From contig CAJNOL010000036.1 of NCBI GenBank assembly GCA_905250125.1, forward strand, positions 120,929 to 184,928: DNA of 64,000 bases. Reading direction: 5' to 3'. This DNA is from Rotaria sordida. Lineage: Eukaryota > Rotifera > Eurotatoria > Philodinida > Philodinidae. Of the stretch, positions 22,601 to 32,640 are shown one piece after another. The first letter of the stretch is position 1. Each line of letters begins with the position of its first letter. The notes under the pieces are model-generated. The model did not search any database. It was not told the DNA's origin and saw only the letters and a list, made by a program, of their open reading frames with translations. Position numbers and translations under genes: made by a program.

Positions 22601-23976
22601 TTAAAAGTATCTTCAGAACGCATTTTTAATCATTCTTTTTCATAAACTTTTTCCATGGATTACTAATAGAGAATGACTGTTTGCTTACCATTTTGTTCGA
22701 CACTAGTTAGATTTGTTTGATTGGATTGTTCGCTAGATGATGTGTTCATTGTAAGTGCAACAATCTGTTTGGTTTTCATTGGTATTGTTTCTTCGAGTTG
22801 ATTTTCATTTGTTGAATTTGTGGTCACATTATTGTAATATTCTTCAAGAACTTCTAATCGATTTGTTCGATTTGTACGTGTAGTAAAATCAAATTCAGGC
22901 ATTGGTGTTACTGTAACAATTTCTTGTTCAATAACTCGCAAATATGCTAAATTAAAACATAAAGAAATAAAAACAAATAAACAATAAATTATCTACTCGT
23001 TTCAAAAATTTTTTGGCTACTTGTCTCAGCTGGTTGTTCAACAGTATCACTTTCAACAACTTCTGGTTGAAAAGCAACGGGTACACATTTTTCTATAAAC
23101 AAGTTAATATGTATATGAGAAATTGAAAAAGAGATCTGTTGTTTTTTTTATAAATACTTGGATTATCATTAACAATGAAATCGTCTGGATTAATTGAAGA
23201 ACAATGAGATTTTAACCATAACATTGTATCATTTCCATGTTTTTGTTCATTATTTTGAATAACAAAATGTTCACTTTGATTATGAACACAAACATCCGTT
23301 TGATTTAACTCAATTGAATAGCAAAGCATAAAATGTATCATAGCTTCATCAATAAAAATCATTTCAAGAAAGCCTTATTATATAAAAAAATAAAATAAAA
23401 CAATGAATAAGAAAATATTTGTATATCAATTACCTTTTTCATTTGACCAATAAACAGATACTCGATTTGGTTTTGTATTTGATACAATCTGACCTTTTTG
23501 AGAATTAACACAAGAACCATTGCTAACAAGAAAATAATTAAATTAAACAAATCATTCGTCAGAAAAACAAATGAGCGAAAAGAAAAAAACACATTTAGGA
23601 CAAAAAAAATAATTACCTATTCTCTCGAATAAATTCTAAATAAATTGTATCATTCATTGTTGTTGATGTTTGCATAAGAACAGTGTTCCATTTTTGTTCA
23701 TCATAGATAAATTTACTTCGAGCTAATACAAACCAATATCGATCGGTATTTAAAAGCTAAATTTATAAAATAAAATAATTTTCATGATAATTTTCGAAAA
23801 TTTACTTCAAGTAAATTGTTATTGTCAGTTAATAAATCATTTTCATTACATAAAACATTAGATTGAGAGTCGGAATTATCAACATCAGTAATATTATTGA
23901 TGTTATAAACTGGATTTCCGTATGACTTAACAATAATCGTGAATATAATAAAAATAATTGAAAAAAATGAGAACAT
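19651..23976 (-). CDS. secreted antistasin-like / thyroglobulin type-1 repeat protein
   Basis: Thirteen exons on the minus strand: 23976-23806, 23756-23617, 23522-23434, 23373-23158, 23092-22997, 22946-22689, 21829-21288, 21226-20929, 20856-20691, 20636-20452, 20382-20173, 20107-19968 and 19791-19651. The product has 883 residues. Residues 1-19 form a signal peptide. Residues 57-240 form an unrecognised domain containing RYWFVLARSKF, faintly lipocalin-like. A long Thr/Ser/Asn-rich linker follows. Next come several antistasin-type cysteine repeats (pattern C-P-x-x-x-C-x-x-x-x-x, D-x-x-G-C-x-x-C-x-C), then three thyroglobulin type-1 modules with CWCVTPTG, CSCVDENG and CWCVDKKTG cores. Antistasin repeats are known as serine-protease inhibitors and thyroglobulin type-1 modules often inhibit cysteine proteases, so an extracellular inhibitor or matrix protein is the likely role. 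Confidence 0.82.
22036..22233 (+). repeat. dispersed repeat family B, copy 1 (MITE-like core)
   Basis: Matches the reverse complement of 42821-43020 over about 200 bp. Shared blocks are CCAAAAATTTC, TTTGAAAGAGCATG, ACTATTATATAAAA, TTTTGAGACATTGA, CTTTTCTT and AAGTAAGAATTTAAA. An inner core of about 142 bp (22092-22233) starts CATGACAGAG and ends CTATCATG, an imperfect terminal inverted repeat. The homology extends about 50 bp beyond the core on one side. Confidence 0.72.
22479..22658. repeat. 180-bp foldback sequence
   Basis: The left arm CCTATGGAAAAAAGTTTAT, followed by AAAGAAGAACG and CGTTCTGAAGAT, is mirrored by the right arm, whose reverse complement reads CCATGGAAAAAGTTTATG and then AAAGAATGA and CGTTCTGAAGAT. 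A second shorter CGTTCTGA motif occurs in the loop. Confidence 0.65.
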
Positions 23977-26213
23977 CTTTGTTCAGTTTTGTATTTCAAT
24001 GATATGAACTTCTTAATAATAAAGTTCAATCTTTACGTTGATGGCGATCGACAAGTAATGGAATAGTAATGCGCACACACGCACAGACAATAGAAAGAAA
24101 AGGTCAGTGTATTAAGCAGATGTTCATACTAATGAATATGATAGAATAGTAGAAGTGCTTGAGAAATTATACCAATAATTGAACACTGACCCAGACAACT
24201 TCCCTTCCAGAAAGGAAAAGAATATTTCCTTTTTTACTCATCACCGTCATCAGATATGCTTATTAGACATGCGAGTAGACAGACATCACTCTTTAGGGGT
24301 CAACTAATGAAAAGAAAAGAACAGGATATGATCGACTAGTCGGTCATCTAGTGCTCAAGAGAAAGTACCATAAATGAATGCATTCCTATAGCTTTTTTCC
24401 GCTCTAGGATTGTATATGATCAACCAAAGACGTTTATATTTATAGACCAAAAAGAAAATTATTGAATTTTATTTTAATTTTAAAAATCTTGATTAAAGAT
24501 TTTTAAATTGTTCGAAATTTCAGTTATATGATTATTTATGTTAACCTTTGTCTCGATCATTGAAAACTTGATGCACATTGAAATGAAATAACTAACATTC
24601 AGGTGCAAGGTTAAACCTTGGCATATTTCTCAAATCAATAGTAATAGTAAATCGTTTTTTTTTTACGTTGTTGTATACCCACGTACACTTGTATTCATAC
24701 ATATACGTGGTTACACAATTCATCTCTTTCATTTCTTCGTTTGTACACAGACATTTATATATATGAGGTAGGAGTTCAATGATTTTCTTCTTGTACATTG
24801 GTTAAGTTCATTGATCAGTGAAATTTTTATTATATAATAAAAAGAATTTTTTTTCTATTATATGCTTTATCATAATAGATCTCATGGCTTCTTAGTGAAG
24901 AGATAAAAAAAGAAGAAGTACATCATATAGAGTGAAGAGAAAAAAACGAGTACATGAAAAGTAATACAAGATCATATATAAGATAGTTCCAATCACGAAT
25001 GTAGAAAGCAAATAAAGAACAATAAAATAATCAAAAACGAAACCAAAGCTCAAAAACATGAACATTCTAATCTGACATCAATTCAAACATATACATTCTG
25101 CCTTAAGAGTTGTGACACGCATATTTCTTCTACAAGACTGATAAAAAAACCCACTGATGAGTTAAATTTAATGTATTTGGACTCATCATAAGAACTTCTT
25201 CAAAACATCTTCAGTTGAGCCATAAACGATCGCGTAGAGTGTGTTCATCAGTGATAGAAAAAGAAGAAATGATCGAACCAATTAGTAAAACCATATACAA
25301 GTTTTAAATCATAGCAAAAAAGCTTTTTGAAGGGTTTCCTGTTGAGGAGTAATGAAATGGGGAAAAAAGGAAAAATGAAACTATAAAAAATTTGACAATG
25401 TAATTGAATAGCAATTCGCTGTTCGTAATTAAATAAGATTTTAAGCAAAGGAGCTAGAGATCGAATGTTAGTCAAAATACGATAAAGAAACGATCCATAA
25501 GGAGTACGAACATGAATTTCATATCCAAGATATCAAAAATCCTTAACACGCAATAAACGACATCCTTCATTAAAAAAAATAGTATTAGATCAGAGACTCC
25601 AATTTCAGATTCCGAAAACTTGGTAAACTATTTTCGTAAGATTTAAGTCAACAAGCCATAGTTTGCAGTAGACTGAAAGAAAATTAAGCAATAGTTGATC
25701 TTTGTACTTGAATCAATGAAGAGATTCTCGAAAAGATATCCATAACAAAAATTGTCACATATATTTATAGTCTGGTCTGTGTAAAAATAAAAAATAATAA
25801 TCCGTTAGAATTAATAGATTTGAACAATGAAATCTTCCTTCATATTATACTATAACTTTATTTTTCCGATATTTTAAAGTTAGAGCCTCATGTCATCTCG
25901 TTTTTTTTGCAATCGATAGTAATAATTGTTCTTTTTGTAATAAACCAATTGCAATGTAAATGTTTGGATGTGAAGAATTCACATGTTTTTTCATTTGCAA
26001 ATGTTGATCTTCCAAATAGTTAATAATACGCAGTGTTATATTACATTTGGAAAATTTATTAGAATTATGTTCTATTAATAAATTGATTGTCGCAATGACT
26101 GCTCATTTCTCTTCTTTCAAATAATCAACGAACAGTAAATTATGCACATAATTTGATTGTTTCTAATATCTGAAAGATAACACATTTAATGTGTTTTTTT
26201 TTTGTTTTTTCAG
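23977..26213. other. 2.2-kb intergenic region
   Basis: It holds the promoter side of the antistasin/thyroglobulin gene and the upstream side of the DUF2807 gene. A minus-strand frame at 25248-25475 and the short ORF at 24592-24798 have no recognised relatives. The stretch ending TTTTTTCAG at 26213 is a strong splice acceptor, so an unlocated 5' exon of the DUF2807 gene probably lies in this region. Confidence 0.45.
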
Positions 26214-26945
26214 ATGTTATTTTCTATTCTTATTATCATCGTTACTATTTTCTTTACTCAAGGACGACTGAATGAAACTATTATTCGTCAAAATCGTCCT
26301 CTGTCACCAGCATTCTTTGATGAAATAATTGTTGATGGTGCTTTTGATATATCTCTAAGTCAATTAAATGGTATATCTACTCCTACTGTTGAAATTGAAG
26401 TAGCTGTTTACGCTCAAAAATATATTACTGTTGAAATTCTTGATAAACATATTCTTTCAATTCGTGTTAAAGGTCCATTAGTTATTCATAAAAATATCAA
26501 TTGTTATATACGATTTAATTCACCATTAAAACGGTATACAATTAAAGGTACAGGTAATACAAAGACAGATGATAATGGTATAATAAATACAGATAATGAA
26601 AAATTTGTATTGGATAATCGAGGTACAGCTAATGTTGCTATGCAATTAAATGTTAATGAATTTGAATTTTATTTATCTGGTACGGGTAATAGCCGTTTTT
26701 GGGGTCAAGTACGAGAAGAAGCTATGTTCGAAACAAAAGGTGTTGGTGATGTTAATGCTATGAATTTATTAAGTAAACAAGTTAAAGTTTATTCGGCTGG
26801 AGTTAGTACAGTACGAGTCGCAGCTACAGATGATGTTCAAATTGAAGTTACTGGTGTATCAACTGTTTTCTATCGATTACCAGTTGGAAAAGATCCAAGT
26901 AAAGAAACATCAACTGGTCTTGGACAAATTATTCGTGTTTCTTAA
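26214..26945 (+). CDS. secreted DUF2807 (head GIN domain) protein
   Basis: A 243-residue protein starts at the ATG directly after a TTTTTTCAG acceptor, so the 5' UTR is probably spliced. Residues 1-17 form a signal peptide (MLFSILIIIVTIFFTQG). The rest matches the DUF2807 pattern: FDEIIVDGAFDISLSQ, then a beta-rich core with short turn repeats IKGTGNT, LSGTGNS and KGVGDV. These are the glycine-asparagine turns of the right-handed beta-helix described as the head GIN domain. This family is mostly bacterial (common in Bacteroidetes), so acquisition by horizontal transfer is possible. Codon use and AT content match the neighbouring genes, so any transfer would be old. Function is unknown, probably extracellular. 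Confidence 0.78.
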   Translation: MLFSILIIIVTIFFTQGRLNETIIRQNRPLSPAFFDEIIVDGAFDISLSQLNGISTPTVEIEVAVYAQKYITVEILDKHILSIRVKGPLVIHKNINCYIRFNSPLKRYTIKGTGNTKTDDNGIINTDNEKFVLDNRGTANVAMQLNVNEFEFYLSGTGNSRFWGQVREEAMFETKGVGDVNAMNLLSKQVKVYSAGVSTVRVAATDDVQIEVTGVSTVFYRLPVGKDPSKETSTGLGQIIRVS

Positions 26946-27489
26946 TGTTAATAATTATAATCATTATTTAGTTAAACTCTATAAATTATTATTGTAGAAA
27001 ATATTTATTTATAAATAAAATTATTTAATAATATATATAAATAATAAAATTATGAAGCAAAAAAAAAGATACTTATTCTATAACTGTAGTAGTAAAGCGA
27101 CACATTCTTTGCTGTAATTGCTTTAACTAATTTCCAACATACATAGGTAAAAATTGGATTCAAAGTCGATCATGTTGACTACACACACAGTTTTCTATAG
27201 TTGGTAATTTAAGAAAAAGAATACAAATGTTTCATACAAATTCTGCAATTCTTCCACCCAGGGTACCCACTTGATGATGAAAAATTTTGCTCGTCAATCA
27301 GAATTATTACTTTTCTTATTCACCTAAAGAGTGATTCACCGTTTGTTATTATATGTGGCCTGTTGTATGTTTGCGAATTGCACCACATTTTGACATTTCT
27401 ACGGCAATTATATAAAAAGAGACGAACTAAAAACATTACTCGTTATTTTTTTTTCTCTATTATAAACATCGTTACATTTCTCAAAAATA
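26946..27489. other. intergenic region with TATA-like promoter
   Basis: 3' UTR of the DUF2807 gene (AATAAA signals near 27015-27050) and promoter of the DUF4139-ubiquitin gene. No gene is seen. Confidence 0.5.
27409..27418 (+). promoter_or_regulatory. TATA-like box upstream of the DUF4139-ubiquitin gene
   Basis: TATATAAAAA lies about 75 nt before the ATG at 27490. This is a motif match only. Confidence 0.35.
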
Positions 27490-30230
27490 ATGTCAACTGC
27501 GACAATTCCATTAAAACGTATTACTTTATATAAAAATGATTTAGGTTATTTTGAACGAACAACTCCTAGTTCAAAATTACCATCACTTATTCTCGTTGCT
27601 AAAAAACATAAGAAATTAGTGATTGATACATTATGTACAACAGCTAGTACAGTAACATTTGATACAGAAGAACATGATAAATATGTTACTGAAAATACAG
27701 TTGAACGTTTTTTTGCTTTTAATGATTTTTCATCATCAACTTCATTTGCTAGTTTTCTTAGTACATGTATTGGAGCTGAAATTGCATTATCTATTCAAGG
27801 TGATAACAAAGAACAATTAGGTAAATTAGTTATGCTTGATGAAAAACCAACATTACTAAGTCCAAATTCAACTCAAACAACAAATCATTATATTCTTCAA
27901 GTTTTGAATAAAGATGGATTTATTCGTCATTTTGATCGTAAGTAAAAGCTTATATAAACTTTTACAAAACAGAAAATAATCAAATCCTGTTTATTTTGAT
28001 TAGTTGCTTCTGTCAGTGGTATTAAATTCACTGAGGTATATTTACAAGAACAACTTGATAAAGTCTTAAAACAAACATTAAACAATCATAAACCATCATT
28101 AAATACAACTTCTGGCTATGTTCGAATCTTGTTTAATAGTGATAATTTATTAACATCTTCAAATAAACCTATAACTACTACTACAAATACTTTTGTTGAA
28201 TCAAATATACTTAATGTATCTCATTGTTATCCAACAAAAGAATGGCGTTGTTTATATCGATGTGAAATTGATTCATCTATAACAAACAGTAATACTTCAA
28301 CAGTTGATCTAACTTTATTTGGTTCAATTAATAATCCAACAGAAGAAGATTGGTCTCAAGTTGAACTCATACTTGTTGCTAATGAACTTGAAATTTTAAA
28401 TAATAATAAAGCAACAACTACAACTACTATTAATCGTGAAGAAACAGAACGTAATGACCAAAGATCATCGGGTGGTATGCAAATTTTCATTAAAACATTG
28501 ACAGGCAAAACAATTACAATAGACGTATGTATATATATAACAAAGGATTTGTTTAGTTGTTGATGATCTATTATTCTTGGGTTTTTTTTGTCAATAACAG
28601 GTCGATCCATCAGCTACAATTGAAAATGTGAAATCAAAAATTCAAGATAAGGAAGGTATTCCTCCAGATCAACAACGTATGATATTTGCTGGAAAACAAT
28701 TAGAAGATGGAAGAACGTTAGCTGATTATAATATCCAAAAAGGTAATTATTGACATATATAGATATATAGGGTAAACAAAGAAGAGTTCTATATGTTTTG
28801 TATATATATATATATAGAGTCTACTTTACATTTGGTACTTCGATTACGTGGTAGTCCAGCGGATGAAAGTAGTTCAACTGCTACAAAACGAGGAAAAGGT
28901 CTGAATACTACAAAGGTTGTTGTTGATGATGATGAAAATTATGAATCAATTGATTCAAGTCAAATGAGTGGTCTTAGTGAACATGTTGTATATAAAATAA
29001 ATACACCAGTAACTATTCGATCACATGAAAGTGTTTTAGTTGTAATTAATAAATGGCAAATAGATGCACAATTAGTACTTTATTATGATCCAAAAATGAA
29101 TGATTTAAATGCAATTAAAGCTGTTCATTTACGAAATAATAGTGATGTTGTTTTAGCACCAGGAAGTATTGCTGTTTTAGATAATGGACGTTTTGTTGCT
29201 CAATGTGCATTTACACCAATGTTACCTAATGATGATCAATTAATTAAGTAAAATAATTTTTCTTTTATTATTTCTTTTTCATTTATTCAATTTTTTTTTG
29301 ATTTCTCATAGTTATGGTTTTGATTCAACTGTATCTATTCTTCGTACAACTCCAATAACACTTCAAGAAGTTCATACAAAAAGTGTTGATATAATTTATG
29401 CTGAAATTGATAAAATTAATACAAATATTACTCCAACTGGTATTGATCTTCAACAAATTTATTTAAAACGTACACGTTATTTAATTAAAAATAATTCTTT
29501 AAATCGTCCAGTAACAAAATTTTATATTGATCATGTTGCTGATCCATCATTAGGTGGTTATGTTGTAACAACACAAAAGAAATGTATTAAATCAGTTATG
29601 GGTTTTAGTCGTTTCGAATTAAAACTTGAACCACAACAAGAAATTGAATTTATTGTTGATGAACAAGCAGAACATAGTAAAAAAATCTTTGAAGCATCAG
29701 CACTTGAATCATTTTTAGAAAAACAAGTTCCTGAACTTCTTCAATTGAAATTAATCGATGAAAAAACAATTAATTTAATTCAAAAAATTATTACACATAA
29801 ATATGTTCAACAAGTTCTTCGACATATGATTGATAATACAATAACAGATAGTCAAATTCGAACATGGACACCAAAACGAGATTTACTACCAACATCATTA
29901 TTTGATAAAGCTGTTGCTATTGTTGATATTCAACTAGCTTTACGTGAACTTGACAAAACAATTAAATCACTTGAAGCACATATTAAATCAATATTTGAAA
30001 ATCAAGAACGTATTAGACAAAATATAAAATCATTAGAAAAAATTGATAAATCTGATTTAATGATACGTTATTTAAAAGATTTAAATACAGAAGAAGATGA
30101 TTTACAACAAACACGACGTGAAATAAAAACAATGCAAGATGAATATAATCAAAAACAACGAGAATTAGAAGATAAACAAGCATCACTTAAACATGAAGCA
30201 AAAGAAATACAAAAAAATCATCGCATGTAA
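27490..30230 (+). CDS. DUF4139 protein with an internal ubiquitin domain
   Basis: Five exons: 27490-27937, 28004-28524, 28601-28742, 28818-29247 and 29312-30230, giving 819 residues. The N-terminus ([13 protein letters not shown], then [15 protein letters not shown]) is the usual start of DUF4139/MuiA-like proteins. The first half of DUF4139 follows ([11 protein letters not shown] and [19 protein letters not shown]). Residues 308-383 are a complete ubiquitin, starting [17 protein letters not shown] and ending [13 protein letters not shown]4139 then resumes ([59 protein letters not shown]). The C-terminus is a coiled coil of about 110 residues. Two introns fall in the ubiquitin part (after residues 16 and 63), so it is an old, spliced component and not a fresh polyubiquitin insertion. 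No catalytic motif is known for DUF4139. The protein is probably cytosolic, since it has no signal peptide. Confidence 0.88.
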
Positions 30231-31585
30231 CTTTCGGTTGGTTTTTCACTGATTTATAGTAAACTAGAAATTAATATTCACTGATCAAATATGAAATTTT
30301 TACCTTAGATCAATCTTAATAACGATCGCTTCTGTTTAATCTAATCTATTTTGAATTGTAATAAAATTTTTAATATCAATATCGATTATCTAATAAATGA
30401 GATCAGAATTAATCAAATGACTATACTCTTACATGCACATTCTGAATAGACTATTCAGTTTTTTTTGTAGTAATGAATTGAATAGGGTTGTAGTTTCAGA
30501 AATATGAATATTTAGCAGAGAAATTTCCTTTTTTGGAAATTTGCCCACTGCTGGAAAATAAAAACCTTTATTTAGACTAGAAAGTATAGAACAATTTGAA
30601 TAGACAACATAAACTTAAACTTAAACAGCATAATCATATTGATTATATCATTCTAACTTCATAATTCTAATCATACAACCATATAATCACTTAATTAGGA
30701 TATAGATATTGATTTGACTTGAGTGTATAATATTCTGAATTTTCCGTTTCAATTGCAATTATTACATTGTCGGAAAATCTGTTAGTATTTTTACATTAAG
30801 TTAAAGGTATCAAAATGAAGGTTTATGGATAGATGATTACGTTTAAAGATGATATATATTGTGATTATATAATTAAAATTACAGTAAAACTTCTACAATA
30901 TGTACATCGTCGGGATCGACGAAAATCGTTCAGTATAGCAGAATCTTCATGAAGGTGGGGTCAAACAAATATAAATAAAAACAACCAGTTTTACCACTTT
31001 GTGCCTCCTTTTAAAATGCTTTATATTATTCTATTGAATAGTTTTTGCCTTTCAATATTTTAAATTTTTTTAACTAAACGGATTTCAAACCTTACGTTCA
31101 GATCTGACTTAATAAAGATTTAAAAACTATTATTGATGGTTTGACTAAAATCATGATTCCCCTTGCGCTTCATCTTTTTGTTTAGATCAATTTCATAATC
31201 AGTAATATATTCATTTTTTTTCCTCTCAAAAGTATTTTTACACAAAACTAATGGATACTTGAAAGTTATCTTGTTATTCATGATGAGAGAAATTAAGTTC
31301 TTTATCTTTGATTAAATACATTTTTTTTTGCTCTAAATCAAGAGCATTGTAAGATATCATGTCTGATAGACAAATGTTGAGAGGTTACTCAAAACGAGAA
31401 CGATATCTGTTTTGTCCATTCTTTTTTCTCAATTTCGTTGTCATTCAATTACTATTTTCAGTTACGGAACAATAACTTTTATTAAATATTATAATGAGCA
31501 AGAAATTCGTTTTAAATAAACTAAAAATATTATGTATGTACAAAAAGACAAAACAAATTTTAATATGAATTATGTATAAATGTAA
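30231..31585. other. convergent intergenic region, 1.35 kb
   Basis: AT-rich sequence between the convergent DUF4139-ubiquitin and coiled-coil genes. No coding or RNA feature was found. Confidence 0.5.
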
Positions 31586-32164
31586 TTAAAAATATGTTGA
31601 AATTATTTCTTCATCGTTTTCAGAATCAGAAACATCCAAAGGAAAATTCACTAAACAATCAATAGAATTTTTTGAATCTGGATCATCATTGTTCATTTTA
31701 TATGATTTTAAATCATTTATTAATTGTTCGATTTCAATTTTCATTTGATCAAAATCATTATTGTCTACGTCTGATGATGAATGAGGTAAGTTTTTAAGAT
31801 CTCCATGAAGTTGATTAGCACGTTTTCTATATGACAAAAGATTTTTAATATGTTCACTATTGTTCGATTTTGTTAATGATTCAATTGCATCAAGTGTAGT
31901 TTCAATATGAGATAATTGTCGACTATAAAGTTTAAGTAATTTTTTATCTTTTGAACTTAATTTCAATTTGGATTTTTTTATTGATGATAATGATGAAGAC
32001 GAAACCTTCTTACGATGACTCACTGCTACTGGATGCGTTCCACTTGTATGAAATAGTGAATGGTGAGACGAAGATTTTTCATCTACAAGTTTTGATACAG
32101 ATGGGCTATCTTTATATGCTGGATCTTTGGCTGCAAACAAATGACTTAAATGTTCCGAACCCAT
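31586..32164 (-). CDS. unrecognised Ser/Lys-rich coiled-coil protein
   Basis: The first likely start is the ATG at 32164, 12 nt inside an exon that begins after a TTTTTTTTCTTTCAG acceptor. A 5' UTR exon therefore probably exists upstream but was not located. The ORF can be read further upstream, but that would run through the acceptor. The product has 192 residues: an N-terminus MGSEHLSHLFAAKDPAYKDS, a basic Ser/Lys-rich middle (KVSSSSLSSIKKSKLKLSSK), a helical region predicted to coil (YSRQLSHIETTLDAIESL and MKIEIEQLINDLKSYK), and an acidic tail (DVSDSENDEEI). No family was recognised. The layout would suit a small scaffold subunit, but that is a guess. Confidence 0.6.
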   Translation of the reverse strand: MGSEHLSHLFAAKDPAYKDSPSVSKLVDEKSSSHHSLFHTSGTHPVAVSHRKKVSSSSLSSIKKSKLKLSSKDKKLLKLYSRQLSHIETTLDAIESLTKSNNSEHIKNLLSYRKRANQLHGDLKNLPHSSSDVDNNDFDQMKIEIEQLINDLKSYKMNNDDPDSKNSIDCLVNFPLDVSDSENDEEIISTYF

Positions 32165-32640
32165 TTGTTCTAATCTGAAAGAAAAAAAAATGATACAAGA
32201 TAAATATACAAAAGAAAACGAACGAAAATACAATAGTATCACATAACTTTATCCTTCTCCTTCGATTCATATTTCGTTATTTGCTTTTTTTGTTGCTAAA
32301 CCTTCTTTCATTCTTACAAATGTAAAAGAGAGATCTAATACCAGAAGAATAAAATCAGTGTATTCTATATATACACATATTTGAATACATAACTTTGATA
32401 GATGAAGAATTTTTCGATTTTTAATAGAATATTTCATTCATTGATCCCCGTGAACAACAACTGCAAATAGAAACAGTTAAATGTTTTTTATAAATACATA
32501 AAACTGAATAAAATGCAATGCACGATTACTATTCGTGTTTTGTTTTATTTTTCTTCCTTTCTTTCTTTCTTCCTACTAACGTCAACAAATTAACATATCA
32601 AACTACAATAGAATGTATATTATGTGCATGCTTATACTTT
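32165..32640. other. short intergenic region
   Basis: It holds the presumed 5' UTR exon/intron of the coiled-coil gene and the 3' end of the glycoside-hydrolase-like gene's transcript. No additional ORF is supported. Confidence 0.4.

Larger units (their letters stand above)
21830..22688 (-). other. 859-nt intron of the antistasin/thyroglobulin gene, carrying inserted repeats
   Basis: Donor AATG|GTAAGC and acceptor GTTTTAG|AACC. The other introns of this gene are mostly 40-110 nt. The extra length is accounted for by a family B repeat copy (22036-22233) and a foldback sequence (22479-22658). Confidence 0.7.

Noticed and set aside
25248..25475. Minus-strand ORF of 75 residues
   Set aside because: The start is readable as protein but no family was recognised and stops surround it; perhaps a decayed fragment, too weak to list.
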